A stretch of DNA of 64,000 nucleotides from Rhodopirellula sp. SM50. Its GTDB lineage: Bacteria > Planctomycetota > Planctomycetia > Pirellulales > Pirellulaceae. Positions 36,026 through 44,402 of this stretch are shown here, one piece after another; position 1 is the first letter of the stretch; every line of letters begins with the position of its first letter. Position numbers and translations under genes: made by a program. Below the pieces are notes generated by a model, which was not told where the DNA came from, searched no databases, and saw only the letters and a list, made by a program, of their open reading frames with translations. The stretch spans positions 62,001-126,000 of the forward strand of contig NZ_NTFY01000013.1 in NCBI RefSeq assembly GCF_002289565.1, in the 5' to 3' direction.

Positions 36026-38356
36026 ATGTGGTTACGAGGTGGGCGGAGATCGGCCGGAAGCAGTGTGGGTCGGCCAAAGACAAGCGGCCGAGTGCGACCG
36101 TTGCGCCATGAATCGCTGGAGCAGCGACGGTTACTGGTGGCGACGGTTTCGGTGACGGTCCAGGCGCCGGTCGCCGTCCCCGAGGCACCGCTGCAGCGGA
36201 TCGTTTACACGTTCAATCGGGACGAGACCGATGATTTTTTGGCAGTCCCGTTTGAACTGTCCGGAGACGCAACGTACGACGTGGACTACACGGCACGGGA
36301 GCGGGACCGCGATACGATTTGGCTGCCCGACGGTGCCCCCGTCAGCGGTGACGTCGTCGGCACTGCCACGTTTTTTCCGGGTGAGTCGACGGTCGATTTG
36401 ATCATCACCGCGCGAACCGACTCGATCAGCGAACCCCACGAAAGCGTGGTGGTGACCCTGGTCGAAGCGGACGAATTCGGCCCGGTCTACAGTGGTGCGG
36501 CGTTGTTCGTCAGTCATCAAGACACCGAGTACTTTATCGCAGATGATCAGAATCGACTGGGCACGGTCGTGATCGAAACAGGTGTCGTTGAGGTGCTCGG
36601 CGCTATCAATACCGCCGACACGATCACGGACATCGCGTTCACCGAAGACGGCCGGCTGTTCGCAATCTCGTTCGAGCGTCTCTACGAAGTCCATTTGGCC
36701 GATGCGAGCGCGGGACTGATTCCGGTCACGTCGCTCGGACAACATGGAATCAGTGGCGCCAATACGCTCATCGACGCTCGGGACGGTGATTTTGGAAGTG
36801 AATCGGGGGATCTGTTTGCCGTCGGGGACTCCTTCTTGGATTTGCAGCGAATCGATTTGGAGCTGGTCAACGACGAAGTGGTGATGATGAATGTCACCAC
36901 CGTGTTTGACATCGATGGCACGCTTCAGTCTCAACTGATGCCGTTTCGTTTTGTGGCCAGCGGTGACTTGGATTACCTGTCCGGAGGGCATTTGGCCTTA
37001 TCGGCATCGGGGTACGACCAATTCGGAGTGTTTGACACCTACGATTCGTTGATCGAAATCAAGACGCCCGGTACCGGTGGTGTGATCGAAAACTGGCCGA
37101 AACCGGCCCAAGACCCCGACGAAGACTTTGACAATGTGTTCGGTTATGCTTTTGACGGGAACGACAGCTTTGCGTTCTCCGGGCACACGATGCTATCGGT
37201 CAGCCAGTTCAGCCGGGACACGTCCAGGGAACTGGAAATGACCGGCCGGCCTTACCTGATCGGGACGCCGTCGGTTGCCAGGGGCAGAATTCTTGGTGAT
37301 CAGGTCACGCAAAACACCATCGGGCTGTACCAAGGCGACATCTCGTTGTTCCACTTGAAGGAATCGCTCACGTCGGGGCCTTCGGATCTGTATTTCGGGT
37401 TTGGCCCGAGCGGCAACGTGGGCTGGACTCCCTTGAGCGGGGATTGGAATGGGGATGGCATCGACACGGTCGGTTTTCACCAAGGTGATATCTCGCTGTT
37501 CCATCTGAAAGATACGTTCACGGGCGGGGCCTCGGATCAGTACTTCGCGTTTGGTCCGGGCGGCAACGCCGGCTGGATTCCGTTGGCGGGCGACTGGGAC
37601 GGGGACGGCGTCGACACCATTGGCCTGTACCAGCCGGATATTTCGCTGTTCCACTTGAAGGATTCGTTTACACCGGGGGCGTCGGATCATTACTTTGCGT
37701 TTGGGCCCGGTGGAAACGCCGGCTGGACGCCATTGGCGGGAGATTGGAATGGTGACGGGATCGACACGGTCGGCTTGTACCAACCCGATATCTCGCTGTT
37801 CCACTTGAAGGATTCGTTTACTCCGGGAGCTTCGGATCACTACCTGCAATTCGGCCCTGGCGGCGGCGGTCGGATTCCGCTGGTCGGCGACTGGGACGGC
37901 GACGGCTTCGATACGATCGGGCTGTACCGGGACGACACCTCGTTCTTTCAACTGAAGGATTCGTTCACGCCCGGTGCTGCCGATCACTCGTTTGCGTTTG
38001 GCCCCGGCGGCAATGCGGGCTGGGTGCCGCTGTCGGGTGACTGGAATGGACGGACCATGCCTCCGCCCCCGCCGGCACCGCTCGCCTCAGCCGGATCGTT
38101 TTTTTCTAATCCTGCCCGCGAGTCGCTCGATGAGGTTCATCCCGACTCGGTGTTGCAAGGCTCCGGTTGGGGACTCGCGGCCAAGGCCGAAGTCACAAGG
38201 CTCGGTTCGGCCGGGGAGACGGACTCGGTGGTCGATTCGTCTCGCCGTCCGACGGCTGACCGGACCGCCGAAGCGAACGATTCGGGATCGCGACACACGG
38301 GGCTCGAATCAACGCCGCTCGAGTTGCTGGATGAATCAATGGCCCAGTGGCGCTAA
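36026..38356 (+). CDS. Surface protein with LEQRRLL motif and five 50-residue FG-GAP-like repeats
   Basis: This is a 776-residue exported protein. The N-terminus has the planctomycete pattern RPLRHESLEQRRLL, thought to be a sorting or export signal. Residues 45-165 look Calx-beta-like (VDLIITARTDSISEPHESVVVTLVEAD). Residues 170-420 resemble a propeller or esterase-like region. From about 427 come five near-identical 50-residue repeats (150 bp each, starting about 37313) with cores ISLFHLKDSF and GDWNGDGIDT, a DxDxDG calcium-binding pattern as in VCBS/FG-GAP proteins. The last repeat unit ends early. I chose the ATG at 36026, behind GGAAAGAAAG, over an upstream GTG at 36011. Probably a calcium-binding adhesin or cell-surface protein. 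Confidence 0.82.
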   Translation: MWLRGGRRSAGSSVGRPKTSGRVRPLRHESLEQRRLLVATVSVTVQAPVAVPEAPLQRIVYTFNRDETDDFLAVPFELSGDATYDVDYTARERDRDTIWLPDGAPVSGDVVGTATFFPGESTVDLIITARTDSISEPHESVVVTLVEADEFGPVYSGAALFVSHQDTEYFIADDQNRLGTVVIETGVVEVLGAINTADTITDIAFTEDGRLFAISFERLYEVHLADASAGLIPVTSLGQHGISGANTLIDARDGDFGSESGDLFAVGDSFLDLQRIDLELVNDEVVMMNVTTVFDIDGTLQSQLMPFRFVASGDLDYLSGGHLALSASGYDQFGVFDTYDSLIEIKTPGTGGVIENWPKPAQDPDEDFDNVFGYAFDGNDSFAFSGHTMLSVSQFSRDTSRELEMTGRPYLIGTPSVARGRILGDQVTQNTIGLYQGDISLFHLKESLTSGPSDLYFGFGPSGNVGWTPLSGDWNGDGIDTVGFHQGDISLFHLKDTFTGGASDQYFAFGPGGNAGWIPLAGDWDGDGVDTIGLYQPDISLFHLKDSFTPGASDHYFAFGPGGNAGWTPLAGDWNGDGIDTVGLYQPDISLFHLKDSFTPGASDHYLQFGPGGGGRIPLVGDWDGDGFDTIGLYRDDTSFFQLKDSFTPGAADHSFAFGPGGNAGWVPLSGDWNGRTMPPPPPAPLASAGSFFSNPARESLDEVHPDSVLQGSGWGLAAKAEVTRLGSAGETDSVVDSSRRPTADRTAEANDSGSRHTGLESTPLELLDESMAQWR

Positions 38357-38468
38357 TCTTCGGTTTCCAAGGTCACCGCCGACCGCCGGTATGTTACGCT
38401 GCGGCAATCCTTCACGTTGAGTGAGAGGGTGGTTTGGCGCATGAAGATGTTGAGAGGATTTTCTTTCG

Positions 38469-39863
38469 ATGGCGACTCGACGACCGGCGCGTCGGCGAAA
38501 GCGACGCCCCAATGCCGCCCAATTTGAACAAGAACTGGTCGCACTTGCCCAGCAAGGTCAGTTCAGTGAGATCGTGGCGGCCTGCGAAAAACATCGGCGA
38601 CACGGTCCGCTGTCGGTGCTGGCGATGCATGTCGATGGCGTGGCGTTGACGCAACTGCAGCGATTCGATTCCGCGATTGAGACGCTTCGGGCGGCGGCCA
38701 AACGGAGCGACGCTGCGAGAGACGCGGTCCAAGCGAGGGCGATTCAAAACGATTTGTCCAAGTCGTTTTATGCAGCAAAGCGATACGGGGAAGCCATCGA
38801 AATTCTGACTCGGCTGCGAGATCAGAACCCTGATGAAGTGACTTTTGCGCGAAATCTGATTCTGGTGCTGGAGGAATCTGGACAACTCGATACCGCGTTG
38901 ACCGATTGCCAGGCGGCGGTCAAGCGATGGCCCGACGACGTGCACTTGGCGTTTCAGTTGGGCGACTTGCGGATGGCGGCTGAATCGTGGCAGGAAGCCG
39001 TCGACGCGTTGTCGATTGTCTTGAAGCTGGATCCCGATCATCAGTTGGCGCGGCGAAAGTTGGTGACGGCGTACCGGAGGCTGGATGACCAGGCGGGCGT
39101 CGCCGCGGCACTTCGCGATTGGTTGCAGCGGGACCCCGATAACTCGATCGCTCGTCACCTGCTGTCCGCACAGGAATCCGAGAGACTTGAAGTCGAAGCG
39201 TTGCCGTCGCGGGCCTCGGACGATTACGTCCGGGAGGTGTTTGATCAGTTTGCCGAAACGTTTGACGAGCAGTTGCAGTCACTCGATTACGCCGCACCAC
39301 GATTGCTTCGGTCAATGATTGCGGATCTCGGGTTGTCCGCCGACGGCAGCCGGTCCATTTTGGATGCCGGTTGCGGCACCGGTTTGATGGGCGAACTGTT
39401 GCGGCCGTTTGCTTCGCGACTGGTGGGCGTGGACCTGTCTGCGGGGATGCTCCAGCGGGCCGTCGATCGCGGTTACGACTCGCTGGAGTGTTCGGAGTTG
39501 GTCGCCTTTTTGGATGAGCATCCCGACGAGTTTGACTTGATCGCGTCGATGGACACCTTGATCTACTTTGGTGATCTGGCGGCCGTTTGTCTGGCGGCCA
39601 ATCAGTCGCTGCGTGGTGAGGGCGCCCCGCTGGTCTTTACGCTCGAGAAATGGGACGCATCGGACGGGGCGGCGGGGTACCATCTCAATCCATCGGGACG
39701 CTATTCGCATCGAGTCGATTACGTTCGGGAAACTTTGGAGCGATGCGGTTTTTCCGAGATCAGCGTCAAGGAGTCCGTGTTGCGCAAAGAGGCCGGCAAA
39801 GCGGTGAGCGGACTGTGCTGGGTCGCGCGAAAGAGCGGATCGAGTGTCAGACGCGGTGGATAA
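38469..39863 (+). CDS. TPR repeat protein fused to SAM-dependent methyltransferase
   Basis: The 464 residues contain about four to five tetratricopeptide repeats (residues 20-215, for example AIEILTRLRDQNPDEVTFAR and AVDALSIVLKLDPDHQLAR). A class I methyltransferase follows (about 250-460) with motif I ILDAGCGTGLMGELLRPF and motif II VGVDLSAGMLQRA. The fusion resembles NDUFAF5/TPR-type methyltransferases of unknown targets. An arginine-rich N-terminus (RRPARRRKRRPN) precedes the repeats. Its 3' end overlaps the convergent hypothetical gene by 17 bp. Confidence 0.9.
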   Translation: MATRRPARRRKRRPNAAQFEQELVALAQQGQFSEIVAACEKHRRHGPLSVLAMHVDGVALTQLQRFDSAIETLRAAAKRSDAARDAVQARAIQNDLSKSFYAAKRYGEAIEILTRLRDQNPDEVTFARNLILVLEESGQLDTALTDCQAAVKRWPDDVHLAFQLGDLRMAAESWQEAVDALSIVLKLDPDHQLARRKLVTAYRRLDDQAGVAAALRDWLQRDPDNSIARHLLSAQESERLEVEALPSRASDDYVREVFDQFAETFDEQLQSLDYAAPRLLRSMIADLGLSADGSRSILDAGCGTGLMGELLRPFASRLVGVDLSAGMLQRAVDRGYDSLECSELVAFLDEHPDEFDLIASMDTLIYFGDLAAVCLAANQSLRGEGAPLVFTLEKWDASDGAAGYHLNPSGRYSHRVDYVRETLERCGFSEISVKESVLRKEAGKAVSGLCWVARKSGSSVRRGG

Positions 39864-40320
39864 GCTGCAGATGTCCGCTGCCGTAACGCTCGATGTTGAT
39901 TTGAAAGGCGTCACGTCTCCATGAGGATTGCGACTCGGCCAGAGCGGCGTTCTGTTCGAAGCGAACTTCGCTCAGCACGACGCGGCGACTGGGCCGATAG
40001 GAGAAGAGGTTCACCGAGATGTTGAAGACTTCGTAGGCATTGGCTCTCAGGTTGGCCGACAGTTCGCCGCTTTCCAGGCTGTCGGCCACCGCACCCATCG
40101 GGATTTGGGTCAAGGCGGCGCCCAGGATGGCGACGCAGCGGAGGTCACAGGCGATCTGACCGCGAACGGAACCGTCTCCGTCGGTATAAATCGCGACAGC
40201 GGCCGGCGGATGAATGTGTTCTTGCGGTTTGATCGTGGTAGCCGAAACCTTCAACCCGAACAGGTGGTTCATGAATTTGCCGATTTCGTCGGCAGGGATG
40301 GCAGGGCTGGCGATAGACAT
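39847..40320 (-). CDS. Hypothetical protein of the chemotaxis-type operon
   Basis: This gene encodes about 157 residues downstream of cheY. I do not recognise it with confidence. The stretch IACDLRCVAILGAALTQIPMG followed by ANAYEVFNISVNLFSY has the general look of CheC/CheX-type phosphatase folds (conserved E..N pattern), which would fit the operon, but this is inference. Two starts are possible, 40320 (MSIASPAIPADE) and 40371, the latter 8 bp after the cheY stop; neither has a good ribosome-binding site. Confidence 0.65.
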   Translation of the reverse strand: MSIASPAIPADEIGKFMNHLFGLKVSATTIKPQEHIHPPAAVAIYTDGDGSVRGQIACDLRCVAILGAALTQIPMGAVADSLESGELSANLRANAYEVFNISVNLFSYRPSRRVVLSEVRFEQNAALAESQSSWRRDAFQINIERYGSGHLQLIHRV

Positions 40321-40378
40321 AAAATGGGGCACTAACGGTAAGTCGGGGGCATCGTGAGGATCGGACCGCATGGACACG

Positions 40379-40741
40379 CTAGGTAAGGATCGGATCGAGC
40401 GCCGCTTGCATCGAACCCGGCGTGAAGGGTTTGGTGACGAGGAAATCGGCACCCGCCTCGTGGGCCAGCTCTTTGGTTTCCAGACTGCTTTCTGAAGTAA
40501 TAAAACCGAAGCGGACGTTGTTGCCCGAATCACGAACGCGTTTGAGCAAATCGATGCCTTTCATCTCAGGCATGTTCCAGTCGGACAGCACCAGATCGGG
40601 CGATTCACTGGCGATCTTGTTCAGCGCGTCGATTCCGTTTTCCGCCTCGATCACGGTGAATCCACTGAAGTCGGTTTGTTTCAGTGTGCGGCAGACAATC
40701 ATTCGCATTGCTTTGCTGTCGTCAACGATCAGGATTTTCAT
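40379..40741 (-). CDS. cheY: CheY-like single-domain response regulator
   Basis: This is a 120-residue stand-alone receiver. All key residues are present: the acidic pair Asp7-Asp8, the phospho-acceptor Asp54 in LSDWNMPEMKG, the switch Ser/Thr in GFITSESS and the Lys in VTKPF. It lies 43 bp after the cheX-like gene in the chemotaxis-type operon. The output could be a flagellar motor or a type IV pilus, or a purely regulatory partner; nothing in the window decides. Confidence 0.92.
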   Translation of the reverse strand: MKILIVDDSKAMRMIVCRTLKQTDFSGFTVIEAENGIDALNKIASESPDLVLSDWNMPEMKGIDLLKRVRDSGNNVRFGFITSESSLETKELAHEAGADFLVTKPFTPGSMQAALDPILT

Positions 40742-40784
40742 TTTCGTTCTCCATGAAACGATTGGCCAGTAGCGGGAGAGGAGC

Positions 40785-41264
40785 TCATGCTTGGATCAGT
40801 TCGACGGTGAGAAGGGTTCCACAAACGTCGTACATGATCGTCAGACTGGTGGGTGTCGGATCCGGTTGGGCGGTTCCGACGCAGGGCAGCGAGAGGGTGC
40901 AATCCTGGTCGATCATTCCTTTCACGTTCCCACCGATAACATTGACGACTTCGCCGAACGCATCCAAAACGTCTTCATCGTCCAGGACATCGGCGGCTTG
41001 AGCAAACATAGCACAGGCGATGCGGCGGGCCAGTTTCTCGGAGGCGTAAATCTGCAGAGTTGCTTGCCAGGAGCCAGAAATTCGAACCGCAGCCATGAGC
41101 TGGTTGGGGGCGATGGGTGCGGGCGAACCGTCGAAGGATTGGTGCGGCAGTTCGAGCATGGTCGTCAAGACTTCTTGGACCATCTGCGCGAGACTCTGGT
41201 GACTGATCCTGTCGCGACCGTTCGGCTCAGATGGCCGCGGGGCGATAATAAACGAGGTCATCAA
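40785..41264 (-). CDS. CheX-like chemotaxis phosphatase
   Basis: This 159-residue protein belongs to the CheC/CheX phosphatase group that dephosphorylates CheY-P. The signature GEVVNVIGGNVKGMI carries the E and N residues needed for catalysis (E..xN pattern near residue 105). The start at 41264 overlaps the cheR 3' end by 38 bp; a later ATG would cut into the domain. Placed just upstream of cheY, it is likely the phosphatase of that regulator. Confidence 0.8.
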   Translation of the reverse strand: MMTSFIIAPRPSEPNGRDRISHQSLAQMVQEVLTTMLELPHQSFDGSPAPIAPNQLMAAVRISGSWQATLQIYASEKLARRIACAMFAQAADVLDDEDVLDAFGEVVNVIGGNVKGMIDQDCTLSLPCVGTAQPDPTPTSLTIMYDVCGTLLTVELIQA

Positions 41265-42084
41265 TTTCTTTCCTTTGATAGGGAACGCACAGTCCGATCA
41301 GAGTCTCAGCGGCTCCGATGACAAGGTATCCATCGGGACGCATGGCACCGCGAAGTCGTTTCAGAATGTTTTGCTTGGTCGGCTGATCAAAGTAGAGCAA
41401 CACGTTGCGGGCCAGAACGATGTCGAATTGCCCGAGGTAGGGCCAGGGCCGCGCCAGATTGATGCGATGAAATTCGATCCTCTCGCGCAGCTCAGGCTTG
41501 GCCTGCCAGGCGGCACCGCGGCGATCGAAGTGGCGGAGGAGTTGGGCGGTTGGTAATCCACGGGCAATTTCCAGGGAGCTGAACGTTCCCAGTTGGGCGC
41601 GTTGGATCATTTTTTCGCACAAGTCCGATGCGGTGATGCGAATGTCCCAGTCGTGCAAGTGGCCAAAGTGGTCCGCCAGCAACATTGCGATGGAATACGG
41701 TTCTTGTCCGCTGGAACAGGCGGCGCACCAGATTCGCAGTTGCTTTCGATTGCGGTTGTTGGCGACGATTTGCGGTAGCACTCCTTTGGCGAGCGATTCA
41801 AACACGGAGGCGTCGCGAAAGAAGCTGGTTTCGTTAACGGCGACCGCTTCGACCACCTGGGAGGAGAGCGCCGAATCGTCACCGCGACGCAGCTGTCGGA
41901 CCAGGGACGAGACGTCTTTCAGACCGGCGGTGCCGGCAATCGGCGCGAGCCGTTGTTCGAGCATGCCGACGTGTCGCGGCGCCAACCGTTGGCCCGAGTG
42001 ATCAGCGACCAGCGTGCGAAGGAAGGCGAAGTCGGCGGTTGCGAGTGTCATTGCAAAGGAGACCAGCTGCGTTGCGGTGATCAA
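41227..42084 (-). CDS. cheR: CheR-type protein-glutamate methyltransferase
   Basis: This is a 285-residue SAM-dependent methyltransferase that methylates glutamates on chemoreceptors. Family hallmarks include VNETSFFRDASVFE, the SAM-binding WCAACSSGQEPYSIAMLL, and FDIVLARNVLLYFDQPTKQ. The start ATG overlaps the cheB stop (ATGA). No receptor, CheA or CheW gene is seen in this window, so its substrates must be encoded elsewhere or the system is non-canonical. Confidence 0.93.
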   Translation of the reverse strand: MITATQLVSFAMTLATADFAFLRTLVADHSGQRLAPRHVGMLEQRLAPIAGTAGLKDVSSLVRQLRRGDDSALSSQVVEAVAVNETSFFRDASVFESLAKGVLPQIVANNRNRKQLRIWCAACSSGQEPYSIAMLLADHFGHLHDWDIRITASDLCEKMIQRAQLGTFSSLEIARGLPTAQLLRHFDRRGAAWQAKPELRERIEFHRINLARPWPYLGQFDIVLARNVLLYFDQPTKQNILKRLRGAMRPDGYLVIGAAETLIGLCVPYQRKEIDDLVYYRPAAI

Positions 42085-43181
42085 CTGGTGGATGCGGTCA
42101 GGGTTTCACGCATGCCGGAGCCGACGACGCGAAGGATTTGCGAGGCGATTTGATCGAGCGGCAAAACGCGATCGGCAAGTCCGGCATTGGCCACTTGGCC
42201 GGGCATGCCCCACACGATGCTGCTTTCCTGGTCTTGGACGTAGACTCGCGCTCCGCAGGCTTTGAGCGATTTGGCGCCTCGCGTTCCGTCCTGTCCCATG
42301 CCGGTCAAGACGATTCCCAATGATTGATCACCGAAACAGTTGGCCAGCGAACAGAACAGCGGATTGACCGAAGGACGGCAGGCGTTTTCCGGGGGCTCTT
42401 GATTCAATCGCACGTGGACGCCGTCACGCTCACGTGACGCGACCATGTGATAGTCGCCCGGGGCGATCAGGACGGTGCCCGGTGTGAGCCGCTCGCCGTC
42501 AGCGGCTTCGCGAACACAGTGGCCGGTTTGTGAGGAGAGCCGTTCGGCGAGCAGCCCGGTGAACACCGGTGGCATGTGCTGGACGATCAGAATCGGTGTG
42601 GGGAAGTCTTGAGGGAGTCCCGACAGCAGTTTGGACAAGGCCTGGGGGCCACCGGTGGAAACGCCGATGGCGATCGCGGCGACGCTGCGATTCGATCCCT
42701 CGGCGTCCCTGGTCGGGAAGGTTGTGGTCGGCTCGGCAGCAGAGGTCGCCGCCATCGAATCGGCTCGCTTGCCGGCGGTCCATTGCATCAGCTTGGGGAT
42801 CAGGTCCCGCCGCAGCGAATCCAAGGCTTTTTGGATGTGTCCGGCACCGGTCGGTTTGGTGGCGAAATCGGTTGCCCCGGCGGCGATGGCATCCAGCGAC
42901 GCTTCGGCGCCACGGCTGGTCAGCGAACTGAACATGATGACCGGCAGGGTGCGCCCCAGTTTACGAATCTCTCGGACCGCCTCGACGCCGTCCATGACCG
43001 GCATTTCGATGTCCATCACCACAATGTCGGGACGGGTCTGGTCGAGCTGATCGATGGCGTCACGTCCGTGCTTGGCTTCGCAAACCACTGTCATCGACGG
43101 TTCCAGCTCCAGCGCGGTTCGGATCAACCGGCGCATGATCGCTGAATCGTCACACACCATGACGCGAATCTCATTGTTCAT
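42081..43181 (-). CDS. cheB: CheB-type protein-glutamate methylesterase response regulator
   Basis: This 366-residue protein has an N-terminal receiver (VMVCDDSAIMRRLI, phospho-acceptor in IVVMDIEMPVMDG) and a C-terminal methylesterase. The catalytic triad is visible as Ser in GVSTGGPQALSKLL, His in VQHMPPVFTGLL and Asp in TGMGQDGTRG. I chose the ATG at 43181, which has GGAAG eight to twelve bases upstream, over a TTG two codons earlier. It sits between the HDOD gene (19-bp gap) and cheR (overlap). Confidence 0.94.
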   Translation of the reverse strand: MNNEIRVMVCDDSAIMRRLIRTALELEPSMTVVCEAKHGRDAIDQLDQTRPDIVVMDIEMPVMDGVEAVREIRKLGRTLPVIMFSSLTSRGAEASLDAIAAGATDFATKPTGAGHIQKALDSLRRDLIPKLMQWTAGKRADSMAATSAAEPTTTFPTRDAEGSNRSVAAIAIGVSTGGPQALSKLLSGLPQDFPTPILIVQHMPPVFTGLLAERLSSQTGHCVREAADGERLTPGTVLIAPGDYHMVASRERDGVHVRLNQEPPENACRPSVNPLFCSLANCFGDQSLGIVLTGMGQDGTRGAKSLKACGARVYVQDQESSIVWGMPGQVANAGLADRVLPLDQIASQILRVVGSGMRETLTASTS

Positions 43182-43200
43182 AGTCAAGCTTCCTTCGACG

Positions 43201-44094
43201 TTAGGAAAGATCGCTGGGATCGCGCTGGTTGTCTTGCAGGACTTCGCCGAAAATCGTTTCGACGATCCCGTTGTCGTTGTTCAAGAGCTGCGGATGCCCG
43301 TTCTTGGCGATCACATGAGCCCCGCGGTTGAGTCCGACGTCATAGTCGGTGGCTTCTTCGTACCGTTGGAAGTGATTGGCGATGTGGTCGGCCGCGGCGA
43401 CCAGCGAAATCAGCTTGCCGTCGGGGTGATGGGTTTCTGGCAGGTGATGCAATTCGATGGAGGCCACCAGGGCGCGGGGGAGTCCGTTGTGCGTGGCGAA
43501 CCAGGCGCCGAACGCGCAGTGGTCGATCCCCAGGATTTCGTTTTCGGCCGTCAAGCACTGCCCGTCTTCGACAAACGCCAACGGGTCGGCTTTGGCGAAG
43601 GACTCGGGGGCGGCGACCGCCAACAGCAGGCGGCCGAAATCGTGCAGCAGACCCGCGGTGAACTCTTCACCCTCGAAACCGAGCCGCAGCTGTTTGTTGA
43701 TGTGGCTGGCCACCTTGGCGGTGCGAAAACTGTGTTGCCAAATGACTTCGCGGACCCACTCTTGTTCAAGCGGCATGCTTTTCATCAAGCTCGCCGCGCT
43801 GGAGGTCAGGATCAGGTTCCGGCATTGCCGCAATCCGAGTCGGACGACCGCCTGACGAAGACTGACGACGGGGGAACTGGCAGCGAAATACACGCTGTTG
43901 GACAGCGACAGGATTTCGGTGGCGAGTTTGACATCGCGCTCGATGACTCCGGCGAATTCGGCGGTCACGCAGTCGGGGTCTTGTGCCAACTCCAAGGCTT
44001 CGGTGGCGACCGCCGGCAGCATGGCCAATTCGTCCGAACGCTTGAGAAGGGCTTGTTTGAGCTTTTCGGGTGGTGAGCAGGTTTGGACGGTCAT
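43201..44094 (-). CDS. HDOD domain protein
   Basis: This is a 297-residue regulatory protein of the HDOD group (HD-related output domain without full catalytic HD). LPAVATEALELAQDPDC starts the domain, with KLATEILSLSNSVYF, RQAVVRLGLRQCRNLIL and FTAGLLHDFGRLLLAV following. HDOD proteins act in chemotaxis, gliding and second-messenger signalling. It is the first gene of the Che-type operon. I chose the ATG at 44094; frames further upstream run into the repeat array at 44238-44340. Confidence 0.88.
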   Translation of the reverse strand: MTVQTCSPPEKLKQALLKRSDELAMLPAVATEALELAQDPDCVTAEFAGVIERDVKLATEILSLSNSVYFAASSPVVSLRQAVVRLGLRQCRNLILTSSAASLMKSMPLEQEWVREVIWQHSFRTAKVASHINKQLRLGFEGEEFTAGLLHDFGRLLLAVAAPESFAKADPLAFVEDGQCLTAENEILGIDHCAFGAWFATHNGLPRALVASIELHHLPETHHPDGKLISLVAAADHIANHFQRYEEATDYDVGLNRGAHVIAKNGHPQLLNNDNGIVETIFGEVLQDNQRDPSDLS

Positions 44095-44237
44095 CAGAGA
44101 TACCACTGTAATGATTACGTAGGGGAGTCGGGCAATTGTCGGTGCCGTTGAGCGACGGGGTCGGCAGGAACTGCTAATTTTCTCGAACGTAGGGGAACAC
44201 GGACATCGGACCCCCGCCGTCGCCCCACACCCCCCTC

Positions 44238-44340
44238 CCAACTGGTGCCACCCACCATTCGCCTTTCTCAACTGGCACCCCCCTCCCAACTGGTGCCACC
44301 CACCATTTGCCTTTCTCAACTGGTGCCACCCACCATTCAT
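44238..44340. repeat. REP-like array upstream of RAYT
   Basis: Three copies of AACTGGTGCCACCCACCATT (44239-44258, 44288-44307 and 44318-44337) and one shortened copy (AACTGGCACCCC at about 44269-44280), joined by CGCCTTTCTC-type linkers, lie just upstream of the transposase gene. The 13-mer GGTGCCACCCACC reappears inverted twice behind the gene at 45782-45823. Confidence 0.85.
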
Positions 44341-44402
44341 TTGACTTTTTTTCCCTGCGGGGTATGATCAAGCCACCATTCAGTTGTTGGGAGGAGTATG
44401 TC

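Noticed and set aside
44307-44402. Longer RAYT start reading through the repeat array
   Set aside because: The added residues encode repeat sequence, while the ATG at 44403 has a strong ribosome-binding site at 44389-44396.
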